This document shows positions 38,341-50,859 of a stretch of 64,000 bases of DNA, piece by piece; the first letter of the stretch is position 1, and each line of letters begins with the position of its first letter. The stretch is taken from assembly GCF_032854445.1 (NCBI RefSeq), contig NC_088302.1, positions 57,764,237 through 57,828,236 on the forward strand, in the 5' to 3' direction. The position numbers and the translations under genes were made by a program. Below the pieces are notes generated by a model that was not told where the DNA came from, ran no database searches, and saw nothing but the letters and a program-made list of their open reading frames with translations. Origin of the DNA: Liolophura sinensis. Taxonomy: Eukaryota > Mollusca > Polyplacophora > Chitonida > Chitonidae.

Positions 38341-39830
38341 TCATGCAGATCTTACAGGCAGTTTGACTGTAAGAATGAGGTGATCTTACAAGCAGTTTGA
38401 ATGTAAGTATGAGGTGCTCTCACAAACAGTTTGAATCTAAGTATGAGGTAATCTTACAAGCAGTTTGAATGTAAGCACGAGGTGATTTCACAAGCACTTT
38501 GAATGTAAGTATGAGGTGATTTTACAAGCAGTTTGAATGTAAGTACGAGGTGATTTTACAAGCAGTTTGACTGTAAGTACAAGGTGATCTTACAGGCAGT
38601 TTGACTAAAAGAACGCGGTGATCTTACAGGCAGTTTGAATGAAAGCATGAGGTGCTCTCACAAGCAGTTTGAATCTAAGTATGAGGTAATCTTACAAGCA
38701 GTTTGACTGTAGGTATGAGGTGATCTTACCGGCAGTTTGACTGTAAGTACAAGATGATCTTAAAGGCAGTTTCAGTGTAAGCATGAGGTGATCTTACAGA
38801 AGCTTTGAATGTAAGTACGAGGTGATCTTACAAGCAGTTTGAATGTAAGCATGAGGTGTTCTCACAAGCAGTTTGAATCTAAGTATGAGGTGATTTTATA
38901 AGCAGTTTGAGTATAAGTATGAGGTGATTTCACAAGCAGTTTGAATGTAAGTACAAGGTGATCTTACAGGCAGTTTGACTATAAAAACAAGGTGAACTTA
39001 CAGGCAGTTTGAATGTAAGCATGAGGTGCTCTCGCAAGCAGTTTGAATCTAAGTATGAGGTAATCTTACAGGCAGTTTGAATCTAAGTACGAGGTGATCT
39101 TACCGGCAGTTTGACTGTAAGTACGAGGTGATCTTACAGCAGTTTGAATGTAAGCAAGAGGTGCTCTCACAAGCAGTTTGAATCTAAATATGAGGTAATC
39201 TTACAGGCAGTTTGACTGTAAGTACGAGGTGATCTTACCAGCAGTTTGACTGTAAGTACAAAATGATCTTACAGGCAGTTTGAATGTAAGTACGAGGCGA
39301 TCTTACAGGCAGTTTGAATGTAAGTACGAGGTGATCTTACAGGCAGTTTGAATGTAAGCATGTGGTGATCTTACAAGCAGTTTGAATGTAAGTATGAGGT
39401 GATCTTACAGAAGCTTTGAATGTAAGTGCGAGGTGATCTTACAGGCAGTTTGAATGTAAGCATGAGGTGGTCTTACAAGCAGTTTGAATGTAAGCATGAG
39501 GTGATCTTACAAGCAGTATAAATGTAAGTACGAGGTGATCTTACAGAAGCTTTGAATGTAAGTACGAGGTGATCTTACAGAAGCTTTGAATGTAAGTATG
39601 AGGTGATCTTACAAGCAGTTTGAATGTAAGTATGAATGAATAAATGAATGATTATGGCTTAACGCCACATCAGCAATATTTCAGCCATATCGTGGCGAGA
39701 ATGTAAGTATGAGGTGATCTTACAGAAGCTTTGAATGTAAGTACGAGGTGATCTTACAGGAGCTTTGAATGTAAGTATGAGGTGATCTTACAAGCAGTTT
39801 GAATGTAAGTACGAGGTGATCTTACTGGTA
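38341..39830. repeat. 34-bp array, about 42 copies, split by a SINE remnant
   Basis: The unit is GAGGTGATCTTACAGGCAGT + ttgaatgtaagtac. Unit types include gaggtgctctcacaagcag and a shortened acagaagctttgaatg. Every unit carries gtaagta or gtaagca on the + strand, that is a 5' splice-site-like word antisense to the gene. The array is interrupted at 39637-39699. Confidence 0.94.
39637..39699 (-). mobile_element. Short SINE tail remnant (second SINE type) with 14-bp duplication
   Basis: Within the 34-bp array sits a foreign block of about 63 bp. On the minus strand it reads cgccacgatatggctgaaat, attgctgatgtggcgttaag and ccataatcattcatttattc, which I recognise as a tail type common in mollusc repeats. 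GAATGTAAGTATGA occurs on both sides (39623-39636 and 39700-39713), as expected for target duplication, although this word is also part of the array unit. Confidence 0.7.
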
Positions 39831-40514
39831 AGGATTAAATCACAATTATTATACTTCTGTCAAACTGCTCTACATCAGCCTTCTACCTCAGCTTTCTCAC
39901 CTCACATTATCATGTATTTGGACATCAGTATTGTGACAGACATACGTATGTTCCAGCAGATGGCTGTTTTGGTAACCTGGCATACCAGTGATACTTTGTT
40001 TTGTCAAACACATAACCTGCTGTATGATACTGTGTGTGCATGGGGCCATCACCAGCCACTCCTGACTGTATTTGTTATACATGTACATGCAGTGTTAGTA
40101 ACTCACATCCTAGCTACATTTTTATACATACATGCAGTGTTAGTAACTCATATCCTAGCATCACCAGGCAGTCTATAGCATGTCAAATTTAACCTATAGC
40201 CATTCTAGTCAGATCTGATAAACAAGCACTGCGAGGCTCATTGAAGAGTTCTGATCAGCTCCAAGATGAGTTATCAGTTCTGCTAGAACTTGTACATATG
40301 ACCCGTACAGTTTGAACCAAAATAGATATGGATCATTAAGCACCAAATCAACATGTTTATATTATCAAAATATCATTGTACCAGAAAATCAAAGGTCATA
40401 TTTAATAGTGACTTATCGAACGTTTATCAAAATTTAAAGATTAAATTACATCTTGAAAATCCAAAAAAGTTGTGACCACTGATTAAATAGGCGCCTAATT
40501 AAGGCAACCTACCT
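39831..40514. other. Unique intronic stretch
   Basis: A + frame of 120 codons (39816-40178) includes an internal duplication (acatgcagtgttagtaactc, twice at about 40087 and 40132). It has no recognised domain and is not called as a gene. Confidence 0.45.
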
Positions 40515-41333
40515 AACAAGTTGATACTGACCGCTAGACACTGACCAACCCTGTCCACTTGACACTGACCAGCCCTGTCCACTTGACACTGACCAGCCCT
40601 GTCCACTTGACACTGACCAGCCCTGTCCACTTGACACTGACCAACCCTGTCCACTTGACACTGGCATGCCTTGTCCACTTGACACTGACCAACACTGTCC
40701 ACTTGACACTGACCAGCCCTGTCCACTTGACACTGACATGCCCTGACCGCTAGACACTGACCAACCCTGTCCACTTGACACTGACCAACCCTGTCCACTT
40801 GACACTGTCATGCCTTGTCCACTTGACACTGACCAACCCTGTCCACTTGACACTGACCAGCCCTGTCCACTTGACACTGACCAACCCTGTCCACTTGACA
40901 CTGACATGCCTTGTCCACTTGACACTGACCAACCCTGTCCACTTGACACTGACATGCCTTGTCCACTTGACACTGACCAACCCTGTCCACTTGACACTGA
41001 CCAGCCCTGTCCACTTGACACTGACCAACCCTGTCCTCTTGACACTGACCAACCCTGTCCTCTTGACACTGACCAACCCTGTCCACTTGACACTGACCAA
41101 CCCTGCCCATTTGACATTGACCAGCCCTGTCCACCTGACACTGACCAACCCTGTCCACTGACCAACCCTGTCCGCTTGACACTGACCAGAACTGTCAGCT
41201 AGACACTGACCAACCCTGTCCTCTTGACACTGACCAGCCCTGTCCACTTGACACTGACCAGCCCAGTCCACTTGACACTGACCCACCCTGTCCTCTTGAC
41301 ACTGACCAACCCTGTCCACTTGACATGTATAGT
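40515..41333. repeat. 24-bp minisatellite, about 34 copies, open in several frames
   Basis: The unit is ACTGACCAACCCTGTCCACT + tgac. As 24 bp is 8 codons, frames remain open on both strands (GQGWSVSS on -, PCPLDTDQ and PVHLTLTN on +). A few units change to gacatgcc, gtcatgcc or gcatgcc. A 9-bp shorter unit at about 41150 shifts frame. No evidence of expression. Confidence 0.95.
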
Positions 41334-41413
41334 GACATAAGCCTTAACCACAAACTCATCCCTAACCCACATCCCTAACCCAACCTAAAACCTGCTATGT
41401 GGTTTACACTAAC

Positions 41414-41415
<2 letters not shown>

Positions 41416-41469
<54 letters not shown>
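41416..41469. repeat. (AT)27 microsatellite
   Basis: 54 bases of perfect alternating AT. It is self-complementary and able to form a cruciform; length is likely polymorphic. Confidence 0.97.
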
Positions 41470-41473
<4 letters not shown>

Positions 41474-44339
41474 AGAACAAGCTTTAAAATAGGCTCAGAT
41501 ACACACCACAAACTTGCTATGATTCCTTACATTCCCTCCCCCACACAGTCAAAAATAAATACCTGTTTGCAATGAAAATAGATTTCAAAAAGGACAACAA
41601 ATCTGATGAAACATTCCAAACTGTAATTCACATTACAGTGAAGTCCTGATGTTTACTGGGAGGCTTCAAAATAATTATAACATGGGTGAGCATGAAGTTT
41701 AGCTGGTATGCATTGCTGAAAAAATATACATGGCAAGTGAAGGTGTTAATATAATCTCTGATTGACCAAAACATTGCTTGATCATGAATAGGTCAATTAC
41801 TAATAACATCGTTTACATCGTTTTAGCCAAAAAGAATTAAGGGGAGCTACTCCTGTGGGATGTCCTGAGACAGAAAAGCACAATAATGTGATCACCGAGC
41901 AATACGCTGAATATTAATGATGGAACTGACATCCTTGTTCACCAATGGCCACACATAGCTATAGACTTCAACCTACATTGTGTACATTTCTGATCAATTT
42001 CTGCAAATCACTACACCTGGAACACAGTGTACATTACACCTGGAACACAGTGTAATGATGTGCTTCAATATCCCTGACCAGTTCCTGGTGAGACGGCCGA
42101 CATGATTAGCTAGCTGTCAGTTAATCAGCAGTACCTGCTCAGGGTGTAACTGTTTACCTGGCTGAGCAGACAGTTAGTGTTTACCTGTACATATGTACAT
42201 TCCACACAAGTGTCTGTTACATGGAAAGACCAGCCAGGTTCAGTAGACTACCACATCTGAGAGGTAACAAAAGAATGAGCTCACTTAATACAGGTATGTG
42301 GTCAGCAGATTTCTAGTCTGTGCTGTACACCTGTACTGGGCTACCCCGTCTCACCTACACACTGCTAACACAAGTAGCTGGCTGCATGCCTACCTGGTTG
42401 AGACACCATCCAATCCAGCTAAACCTTCTACCTGGAAGATAATCCACTTTTTGTAGGTATATTACACCTCGGTGTCCACACGTAAAATCCACTGTGTAGC
42501 TGTGCTTCTCACTCTACAGGCTCCAGTACAGGTAAGCTCTGTCCCAATGCAGCCTAGCTAACCCTCAGCCTCAATTCACAGTTGACATATGACCCCTTGG
42601 CTAATCCATTGTACAAATAGGGGAGACAGGCTGTAATGTTGACACAGGAAGAGACTAGCACTGGGCCAGCAAAAGCAAACTGATCAGGGCTGTATGCCTG
42701 GCTGCACTTTAACAATTAACGTGCTTGAACTTTTCCTAAAAACAGTGGACAGTTTGCTATTATGGGGCACTGCTGGACCCCAACATCCCTGATGACACCC
42801 TATTTCCTTTTTTTGCCTAGCCCTTAAAGAGCCACTACATGAAATGGGCCAAACTGTGAATCACACCTCAAAAGGCAGACATGGTTCACACAAAAATAAA
42901 ATACTCAGCCAGTGTCCTGATGTCAGAAAATGTCACTACTCTAAGTCTCTTGGAAAACACATGGTATTCAAGTACCATATATGTATACAGTCTTCAGATG
43001 TGCTACTCGGGAGTTCAGACAGATTTAGGTAGCTCAATTTCATCAGAATCAAACCATCATTCTCTACATAAATGCACATCATTTAACTCCCCTCTAATTC
43101 ATAACACTGTAATCAAATATATTTTAATCACATACATCCACATAAAAAAACTATGGAATTAATTTCCTACCTTAACCAGTGTCATTCATTTTCAAATGAA
43201 TATCCCTGGGTGTACCCTGATAACCTTGTCTCTGTGTGCCCATTCTGTGACACAGGCCTTCATCAAACTTATAAACTAAATTAGCATAATCCTGTTGAAT
43301 GTTTCATTACAGACTTTTATCAGATCTGCCACCAGAATAATAAAGCTGCCTAATTAAGAGCTGATGAACAACCATATTGGATCAGCCTATATATAAACAG
43401 AATCATGGCCAACACTTTCAGGGTTTATAAGTCCAAACCATGCACTGTTATATCTCATTACTGAATGCCATACACACCATTATTTTAGAAACAGCGTTAA
43501 AAACATGAACGTGGAAATTTTATTCTGATTTTATCTATCAATCAGAGAAATTAGGATGTATTGCACATGTCTAAGCATACACAGCTATAAATGTCAAACC
43601 AGATCACTTACAAGCAGGAGAGTTACATGTACGTTATACTTCTCTTATTGTTTTCTCTAGAGGCGAATGTCTGTATGTCTGAAGGCCAAAATTGGTAATG
43701 ATTTCTGTCTTGCAACTTTAGTTGGCTCAACTAGATACATGTATTTGTCAGTTAAATACACACTTGAGAGCATCAAAAAATCTTTCTGCACTCCTTAATT
43801 AGTCAGGAAATTCCTGTCATTCCCACAGTCTCATAGTCCTCCCCCTCGCCAGTTCCTCTGGGTAAGACTGGTGGGTAAGGTCACAGGCTGTGTGGCATGT
43901 CTTCCCTACTCCACAGCAGGGGCTAACTATACCCCACACCTCTATTACCCTCTGCTAACTTCAGACTTTGACTCCCCATAAAAGGGCCATCAATCCAGGC
44001 CCAGGTCACCATACCATAGCAGCTATAACAGCTGGCTAGTTTAGCTAGTGAATGATTCAATTTAGGGGCCCTAGTCAGTATCAATCTGCAACAAAATACA
44101 CCCCTCCATTCTGCATATCTTGGGCAGATTTTCCTTTTGCTCAACTTTTGTTTGAAACAGTGTTTATCATTTCCAGTGAATGACAATAAATTCTATCACT
44201 ATAAGTGAAGCTTATTACGCTTTTGAAAAGTAAGCTTTCCTTAAAGAAATTAACTCAAAATGTGAACACAGGTTGAATTGGCATTTTCCATAAATAAATA
44301 AAAAAATGTGAAGGTATGAAACCTGAACCATCTGGGCTC
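41470..44339. other. Unique intronic stretch, 2.9 kb
   Basis: This is the longest non-array part of the intron. It has scattered acctg/caggt words around 42120-42540 and a short duplicated acacctggaacacagtgta at about 42013-42052. Frames at 42844-43162 (+) and 43923-44186 (-) have no recognised domain. Confidence 0.5.
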
Positions 44340-45440
44340 AAAAATACATTGGTTAAGGATCTGAGAAGATACCTCTGTCAGGTGAGAAGATATACCTGTC
44401 AGGTAAGGCTCTGAGAAGATACCTCTGTCAGGTGAGAAGATATACCTGTCAGGTAAGGCTCTGAGAAGATACCTACACGTACATAACACACCTGTTAGGT
44501 AAGGCTCTGAGAAGATACCTCTGTCAGGTGAGAAGAAATACCCGTAAGGTAAGGCTGTGAGCAGATACCTACACATACATAACACACCTGTCAGGTAAGG
44601 CTCTGAGAAGATACCTCTGTCAGGTGAGAAGATACCCTGTCACGTGAGAAGATACACCTGTCAGGTAAGGCTCTGAGAAAATACCTCTGTCAGGTGAGAA
44701 GATATACCTGTCAGGCAAGGCTCTAAGAAGATACCTACACATACATAACACACCTGTCAGGTAAGGCTCTGAGAAGATATCTCTGTCAGGTGAGAAGATA
44801 TACCCGTAAGGTAAGGCTGTGAGCAGATACCTACACGTACTTAACACACCTGTCAGGTAAGGCTCTGAGAAGATACCTCTGTCGGGTGAGAAGATATACC
44901 TGTCAGATAAGGCTGTGAGCAGATATCTACACGTAATTAACACACCTGTCAGGTAAGGCTCAGAGAAGATACCTCTGTCATGTGAGAAGATACACCTGTC
45001 AGGTAAGGCTCTGAGAAGATACCTCTGTCTGGTGAGAAGATATACCTGTCAGGTAAGGCTCAGAGAAGATACCTACACACACATAACACACCTGTCAGAC
45101 AAGGCTCTGAGAAGATACCTCTGTCTGGTGAGAAGATATACCTGTCAGGTAAGGCTTTAAGAAGATACCTACACTTACATAACACACCTGTCAGACAAGG
45201 CTCTGAGAAGATACCTCTGTCTGGTGAGAAGATATACCTGTCAGGTAAGGCTTTAAGAAGATACCTACACTTACATAACACACCTGTCAGGTAAGGCTCT
45301 GAGAAGATACCTCTGTCAGGTGAGAAGATACACCTCTCAGGTAAGGCTATGAGCAGATACCTACACGTACATAACACACCTGTCAGGTAAGGCTCTGAGA
45401 AGATACCTACATGTACATAACACATCAACAACCACAAACC
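44340..45440. repeat. About 50-bp array rich in ACCTGTCAGGTAAGG
   Basis: Units combine CTCTGAGAAGATACCTCTGT, caggtgagaagatatacctg and tcaggtaagg, with an alternative segment tacacgtacataacacacct. The word ACCTGTCAGGT is an imperfect palindrome, so CAG|GT appears on both strands. Minus-strand frames (IFSEPYLTGVLCTCRYLL) are array artefacts. Confidence 0.92.
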
Positions 45441-46600
45441 AGCTATCTGTGCCTGACCAGCAATAATAAACCTGTCAGGTAAGGCTCGAAGAAGATTCCA
45501 ACACGTACATAACACATCAACCACCACAAACCAGCTATCGGTACCTGACCAGCAATAATACACCTGCCAGGTAAGGCTCTAAGAAGATACCTACATGTAC
45601 ATAACACATCAACCACCACAAACCAGCTATCTGTACCGGACCAGCAATAACACACCTGCCAGGTAAGGCTCAAAGAAGATACCTACATGTGTACATGTAC
45701 ATAACACATCAACAACCACAAACCTGCTATCGGTACCTGACCAGCAATAATACACCTGCCAGGTAAGGCTCTAAGAAGATACCTACATGTACATAACACA
45801 TCAACCACCACAAACCAGCTATCTGTACCGGACCAGCAATAACACACCTGCCAGGTAAGGCTCAAAGAAGATACCTACATGTGTACATGTACATAACACA
45901 TCAACAACCACAAACCTGCTATCTGTACCGGACCAGCAATAACACACTTGCCAGGTAAGGCTCTAAGAAGATACCTACATGTACATAACACATCAACCAC
46001 CACAAACCAGCTATCTGTACCGGACCAGCAATAACACACCTGCCAGGTAAGGCTCTAAGAAGATACCTACATGTACATAACACATTAACAACCACAAACC
46101 AGCTATCTGTACCGGACCAGCAATAACACACCTGTCAGGTAAGGCTCTGAGAAGATACCTACACGTACATAACACATCAACAAGCATTAACCAGCTATCT
46201 GTACCGGACCAGCAATAACACACCTGTCAGGTAAGGCTCTGAAAAGATATCTACATGTACATAACACATCAACAACCACAAACCAGCTATCTGTACCAGA
46301 CCAGCAATAACACACCTGTCAAGTAAGGCTCTGAGAAGATACCTACACGTACATAACACATCAACAAGCATTAACCAGCTATCTGTACCGGACCAGCAAT
46401 AACACACCTGTCAAGTAAGGCTCTGAGAAGATACCTACATGTACATAACACACCAACAACCACAAACCAGCTATCTGTACCTGATCAGCAATAATACACC
46501 TGTCAGGTAAGGCTCCAAGAAGATGCCTACACGTACATAACACATCAACATCCACAAACCAGCTATCTGTACCAGACCAGCAATAATACACCTCTGTTTT
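45441..46600. repeat. 92-bp compound minisatellite, about 12 copies
   Basis: The 50-bp unit fused with a new segment (CACAAACCAGCTATCTGTAC, then cggaccagcaataacacacc) to give a 92-bp unit; equivalent frames recur at 92-bp and 184-bp shifts (45919, 46011, 46195, 46379). This shows a simple array acquiring insertions and then re-amplifying. Confidence 0.92.
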
Positions 46601-46959
46601 CATATATGCTAATCAAACCACCCAAATTGTGTCATATAGATCAGACCTTCTCTTCGATCTAAAACCATCCGACAGTCTATCCTGGATATATTACAAAATT
46701 AAAATACAACCCAAAAGAAAGAAAAGCAAATTGAACTTTAGGTGTTCTCCACTGGAGTGAGTGATGTGAGAAACCTGTACTGTTCACATCTGCAACCTCT
46801 ACTTTACATGGTAAGATGATAATCTTGTGAGGCGGTCAGTAGATCAGAGCTAGTCCACATTATCCTCAACAGTTGACATTTCACAGCTTCAAACCTTCAT
46901 TACATCCAGATATGCATGTTCCCTCACATTAAATAGTTCAATAGCTCTATCAATACAGA
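46601..46959. other. Unique intronic stretch
   Basis: No feature seen. Confidence 0.4.
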
Positions 46960-47300
46960 ACTTTTTTTAACGTTTTCATTATTAATACAGAATTTAGCCT
47001 GATGTTTTCATTATTAATACAGAATTTAGCCTGATGTTTTCATTATTAATACAGAATGTAGCCTGATGTTTTCATTATTAATACAGAATGTAGCCTGATG
47101 TTTTCATTATTAATACAGAATGTAGCCTGATGTTTTCTTTATTAATACAGAATTTAGCCTGATGTTTTCATCATTAATACAGAATGTAGCCTGATGTTTT
47201 CATTATTAATACTGAATGTAGCCTGATGTTTTCATTATTAATACAGAATGTAGCCTGATGTTTTCTTTATGAATACAGAATTTAGCCTGATGTTTTCATT
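46960..47300. repeat. 32-bp minisatellite, about 10 copies
   Basis: The unit is CATTATTAATACAGAATGTA + gcctgatgtttt, with minor changes (aattta/aatgta, cattatt/ctttatt/catcatt). Confidence 0.95.
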
Positions 47301-47559
47301 TCATTCCCACCTTAGATACATGTATTGATTTATTGGCCCTTTAATTTTTGAATACCATACATAACCACTGCTTGCTCATACATGTACATGTGCCATGTTA
47401 GCCAGTTTTACTTGAGGGCACTACATGAGTTATTAAATCACTGTCCTTTGGCAGGCTACTTGTGATCTCTCCTAAGTTGTACTTGTGACATGTCATGTAG
47501 GTGTAAGGCAAGAAGCCTTCAGTAAACCTTAAAGTTAGCTAAACCACACATCAGCATTG
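47301..47559. other. Unique stretch
   Basis: No feature seen between two arrays. Confidence 0.4.
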
Positions 47560-48310
47560 TTGATCACAAAGATCAATGCAAACTAGACCACACAAGACTG
47601 CAACATTGGGAGCTTTTCACCATGAAGGCACAAAGATCAATGCAAGCTGGGACACACAAGACTGCAACATTGAGAGCTTTTCACCATGAAGGCACAAACA
47701 TCAATACAAGCTAGGACACACAAGACTGCAACATTGGCAGCTTTTCACCACGAAGGCACAAACATCAATGCAAGCTAGGACACACAAGACTGCAACATTG
47801 AGAGCTTTTCACCACGAAGGCACAAAAATCAATGCAAGCTAGGGCACACAAGATTGCAACATTGACAGCTTTTCACCATGAAGGCACAAAGAGCAATGCA
47901 AGCTAGGGCACAGAAGACTGCAACATTGACAGCTTTTCACCATGAAGGCACAAAGATCAATGCAAGCTAGGACACACAAGATTGCAACATTGAGAGCTTT
48001 TCACCATGAAGGCACAAACATCAATGCCTGCTAGACCATACAAGACTGCAACATTGGGAGCTTTTCACCATGAAGGCACAAAAATCAATGCAAGCTAGGA
48101 CACACAAGACTGCAACATTGAGAGCTTTTCACCATGAAGGCACAAAAATCAATGCAAGCTAGGACACACAAGACTGCAACATTGAGAGCTTTTCACCATG
48201 AAGGCACAAAGATCAATGCGTGCTAGGGCACACAAGACTGCAACATTGAGAGCTTTTCACCATGAAGGCACAAACATCAATGTAAGCTAGGACACACAAG
48301 ACAGCACTGT
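47560..48310. repeat. 64-bp minisatellite, about 12 copies
   Basis: The unit combines AAGGCACAAAGATCAATGCA, agctaggacacacaagactg and caacattgagagcttttcac. Period 64 is confirmed by aaggcaca at 47625 and 47689. Confidence 0.95.
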
Positions 48311-48874
48311 GGAGCACTTATTTGAACACAGGCAGCAATTTGACATGGAAGGACAGAAAATGAATGATTGTAACTATCCATATTCATTATGATAACCCCA
48401 CAGGAGACAATTCCAGTTCACATTATGTCACAGCTATGTATTTAATATGCCCTGACTGGGAAGTTTTTGATTCCCTTGTTCTCCGTCCATGGTCATTGTG
48501 CCAATGATCACAACTTTTCAACATTCAGATAAAACCAACAAGAAGAACAAACCTTGATATTAAATAATTACACTTGTATATACTCATGAATCCATAAATT
48601 AAATATCAAAGAAACCCTTAAGGTGAGAAATTTACATAAGGAACAAATTATATCAATGAGTCAACAAATGAGATATGAATTATTCAGCGGCCTACCATGG
48701 ACATTGTACACCGGGATGAAGACATATGGTCTGGCAACTTGGAGATCATTGCTGATTAGAATGTCACTGAGGACAATGTTTAATGTGCACCTTCACAAGG
48801 TGAAGGCAATTTACTGGGATTCATTACATGTGGGAAAACAATGGGTAACTTTGATATGAAATAGTAGGATGATA
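48311..48874. other. Unique stretch
   Basis: A 78-codon + frame at 48623-48859 has no domain or splice context. Nothing else seen. Confidence 0.4.
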
Positions 48875-49257
48875 TCGGACAACATTTGGCAGTCTGACTA
48901 AGCTCAACACAGTACCAGAGCTTGTGAAGATTACAACTTCTGATATCAGACAACATTTGGCAGTCTCACTAAGCCCATACAAGACCAGAGCTTGTGAAGA
49001 TTACAACTTCTGATATCAGACAACATTTGGCTGTCTGACTAAGCCCAATACAGTACCAGAGCTTGTGAAGATTACAACTTCTGATCTCCGACAACATTTG
49101 GCAGTCTCACTATGCCCATACAAGACCAGAACTTGTGAAGATTACAACTTCTGATATCAGCTAGACAACAATTGGCTGTCAGATCAAGCCAAATACAGTA
49201 CCAGAGCTTGTGAAGATTACAACTTCTGATATCCGACAACATTTGGTGGTCTGACCA
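48875..49257. repeat. About 71-bp repeat, 5-6 copies
   Basis: The unit combines GACAACATTTGGCAGTCTGA, ctaagcccaatacagtacca and gagcttgtgaagattacaac. Two unit types alternate (tctgactaagc..acagtacc and tctcacta.gc..acaagacc), so the effective repeat is a two-unit block. Confidence 0.92.
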
Positions 49258-49919
49258 AGTCATAAAGCATGGCTTCCTGGCTCAGCTGAAGATGGGTCAC
49301 ACTATACCACAGAGAGTGAGAATTACATAAACATACAAGGCAGGAAGTGGTCTAACCCTAGCTGATTACCCCAGCAATACATCAAAGTGGGTGGGGATTA
49401 GAGTTTAATTGAAAGCAAATTATTTCAGCCTCTATTAAAACTGATTTTTAGCCTCTATTAAAACTGATTTATATATGTTGTAAGTGCACAGTCCTGTATA
49501 GCTGGGATAAATGTAGAAAACATCACAGTGCACCTGTCTATATATGGTAATCCACCTTGCAGTTGATTACTTTTTTATTCTCCAGGGGTCTCTGCCAGTC
49601 TAACTCAAAGATAGGACAGCATGTACCAATCAACATTGCTTTCACAAAAGCTATATTAAGATCTGAACACAACTCAGGTCTTGGTCAATATTTGAATAAT
49701 TTATATTCAAACTTTGTGTGGGCATATATCACACAGGCAAACAGTGTAGGCCCTGGTCTTACATAGCCGGATTTTGGAGCCGGATAGATTGAGCCAGAGA
49801 GACTTACTAAGTCAAGAAGTAAGTCTGTTAGAATTATTAAGAAATCAATAAATACCTGGATTCCTTACAGATATGCAATTAGTATCTAGTATCTAGTAAG
49901 TATCTAGATTACTGGAATG
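49258..49919. other. Unique stretch
   Basis: It holds a short duplication (cctctattaaaactgattt, twice at 49430-49470) and a triple tagtatctag near 49880-49905. No exon seen. Confidence 0.45.
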
Positions 49920-50490
49920 GCACAACCTATCACTATCCATCCATCACAATTCACACATCACTATCCACCCATCACTATGCACACATCACTATCCACCCAT
50001 CACTATGCACACATCACTATCCACCCATCACTATGCACACATCACTATCCACCCATCACCATCCACCCATCACCACCCATCCATCACTATCCATCCATCA
50101 CAATTCACACATCATTATTCACCCATCAATCACTATTCACACATCACTATCCACCCATCACCACCCATCCATCACTATCCACCCATCACCACCCATCCAT
50201 CACTATCCACACATCACTATCCACCCAACCATCACTATCCACCCATCACCACCCATCCATCACTATCCCCACATTATCCACCCATCACTATCCACACATC
50301 ACTATCCACCCATCACCACCCATCCATCACTATCCACCCACCACCCATCCATCACTATCCACACATCACTATCCACTCAACCATCACTATCCATCCATCA
50401 CTATCCACACATTATCCACCCATCACTATCCACCCACCACTATCCACCCATCCGTCAATATCCACCCATCTTTATCCACCCATCACTATT
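49920..50490. repeat. CATCACTATCCACC array (14-bp based), G-free on + strand
   Basis: Tandem CATCACTATCCACC and catcaccaccc words with single-base slips; the + strand has almost no G over 550 bp. Three + frames stay open (HPSLSTHHYP-like) because stop codons need G or TAA, which are rare here. Not coding. Confidence 0.95.
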
Positions 50491-50859
50491 TTACTTCATA
50501 TCTTTTATCTGGCATGTGTCTGTTACTTAGAATATAGTCAACACACAGAAGTTCAGAGGGGAAATAAACAACATCTATGTGCCTGTACAGCTTAAGTTGC
50601 ATGCCCATTTGCAATAAGTCATATGCATATATGTGCGTGTATGATTGCCGACTGCTGTTGTCTAGATGACATGAAAGTTCGTCTGTCACAGTCATGATAA
50701 CAAAAATGATAAATTTCGTGATTGTGGTCATCAAACCTTTGTTTGCTAAGAGAAGCACATTTGCATGTCAGTTTTCATCATGCACACATTCTCTAAATTA
50801 ACAGATGTATATCTAAATATAAATATAACCATCTAAAACCAAAGCTTGTACCCAAAAAA

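Noticed and set aside
40499-41319. Six overlapping frames (GQGWSVSS, PCPLDTDQ and others)
   Set aside because: All are frames of a 24-bp array, open on both strands by unit length alone.
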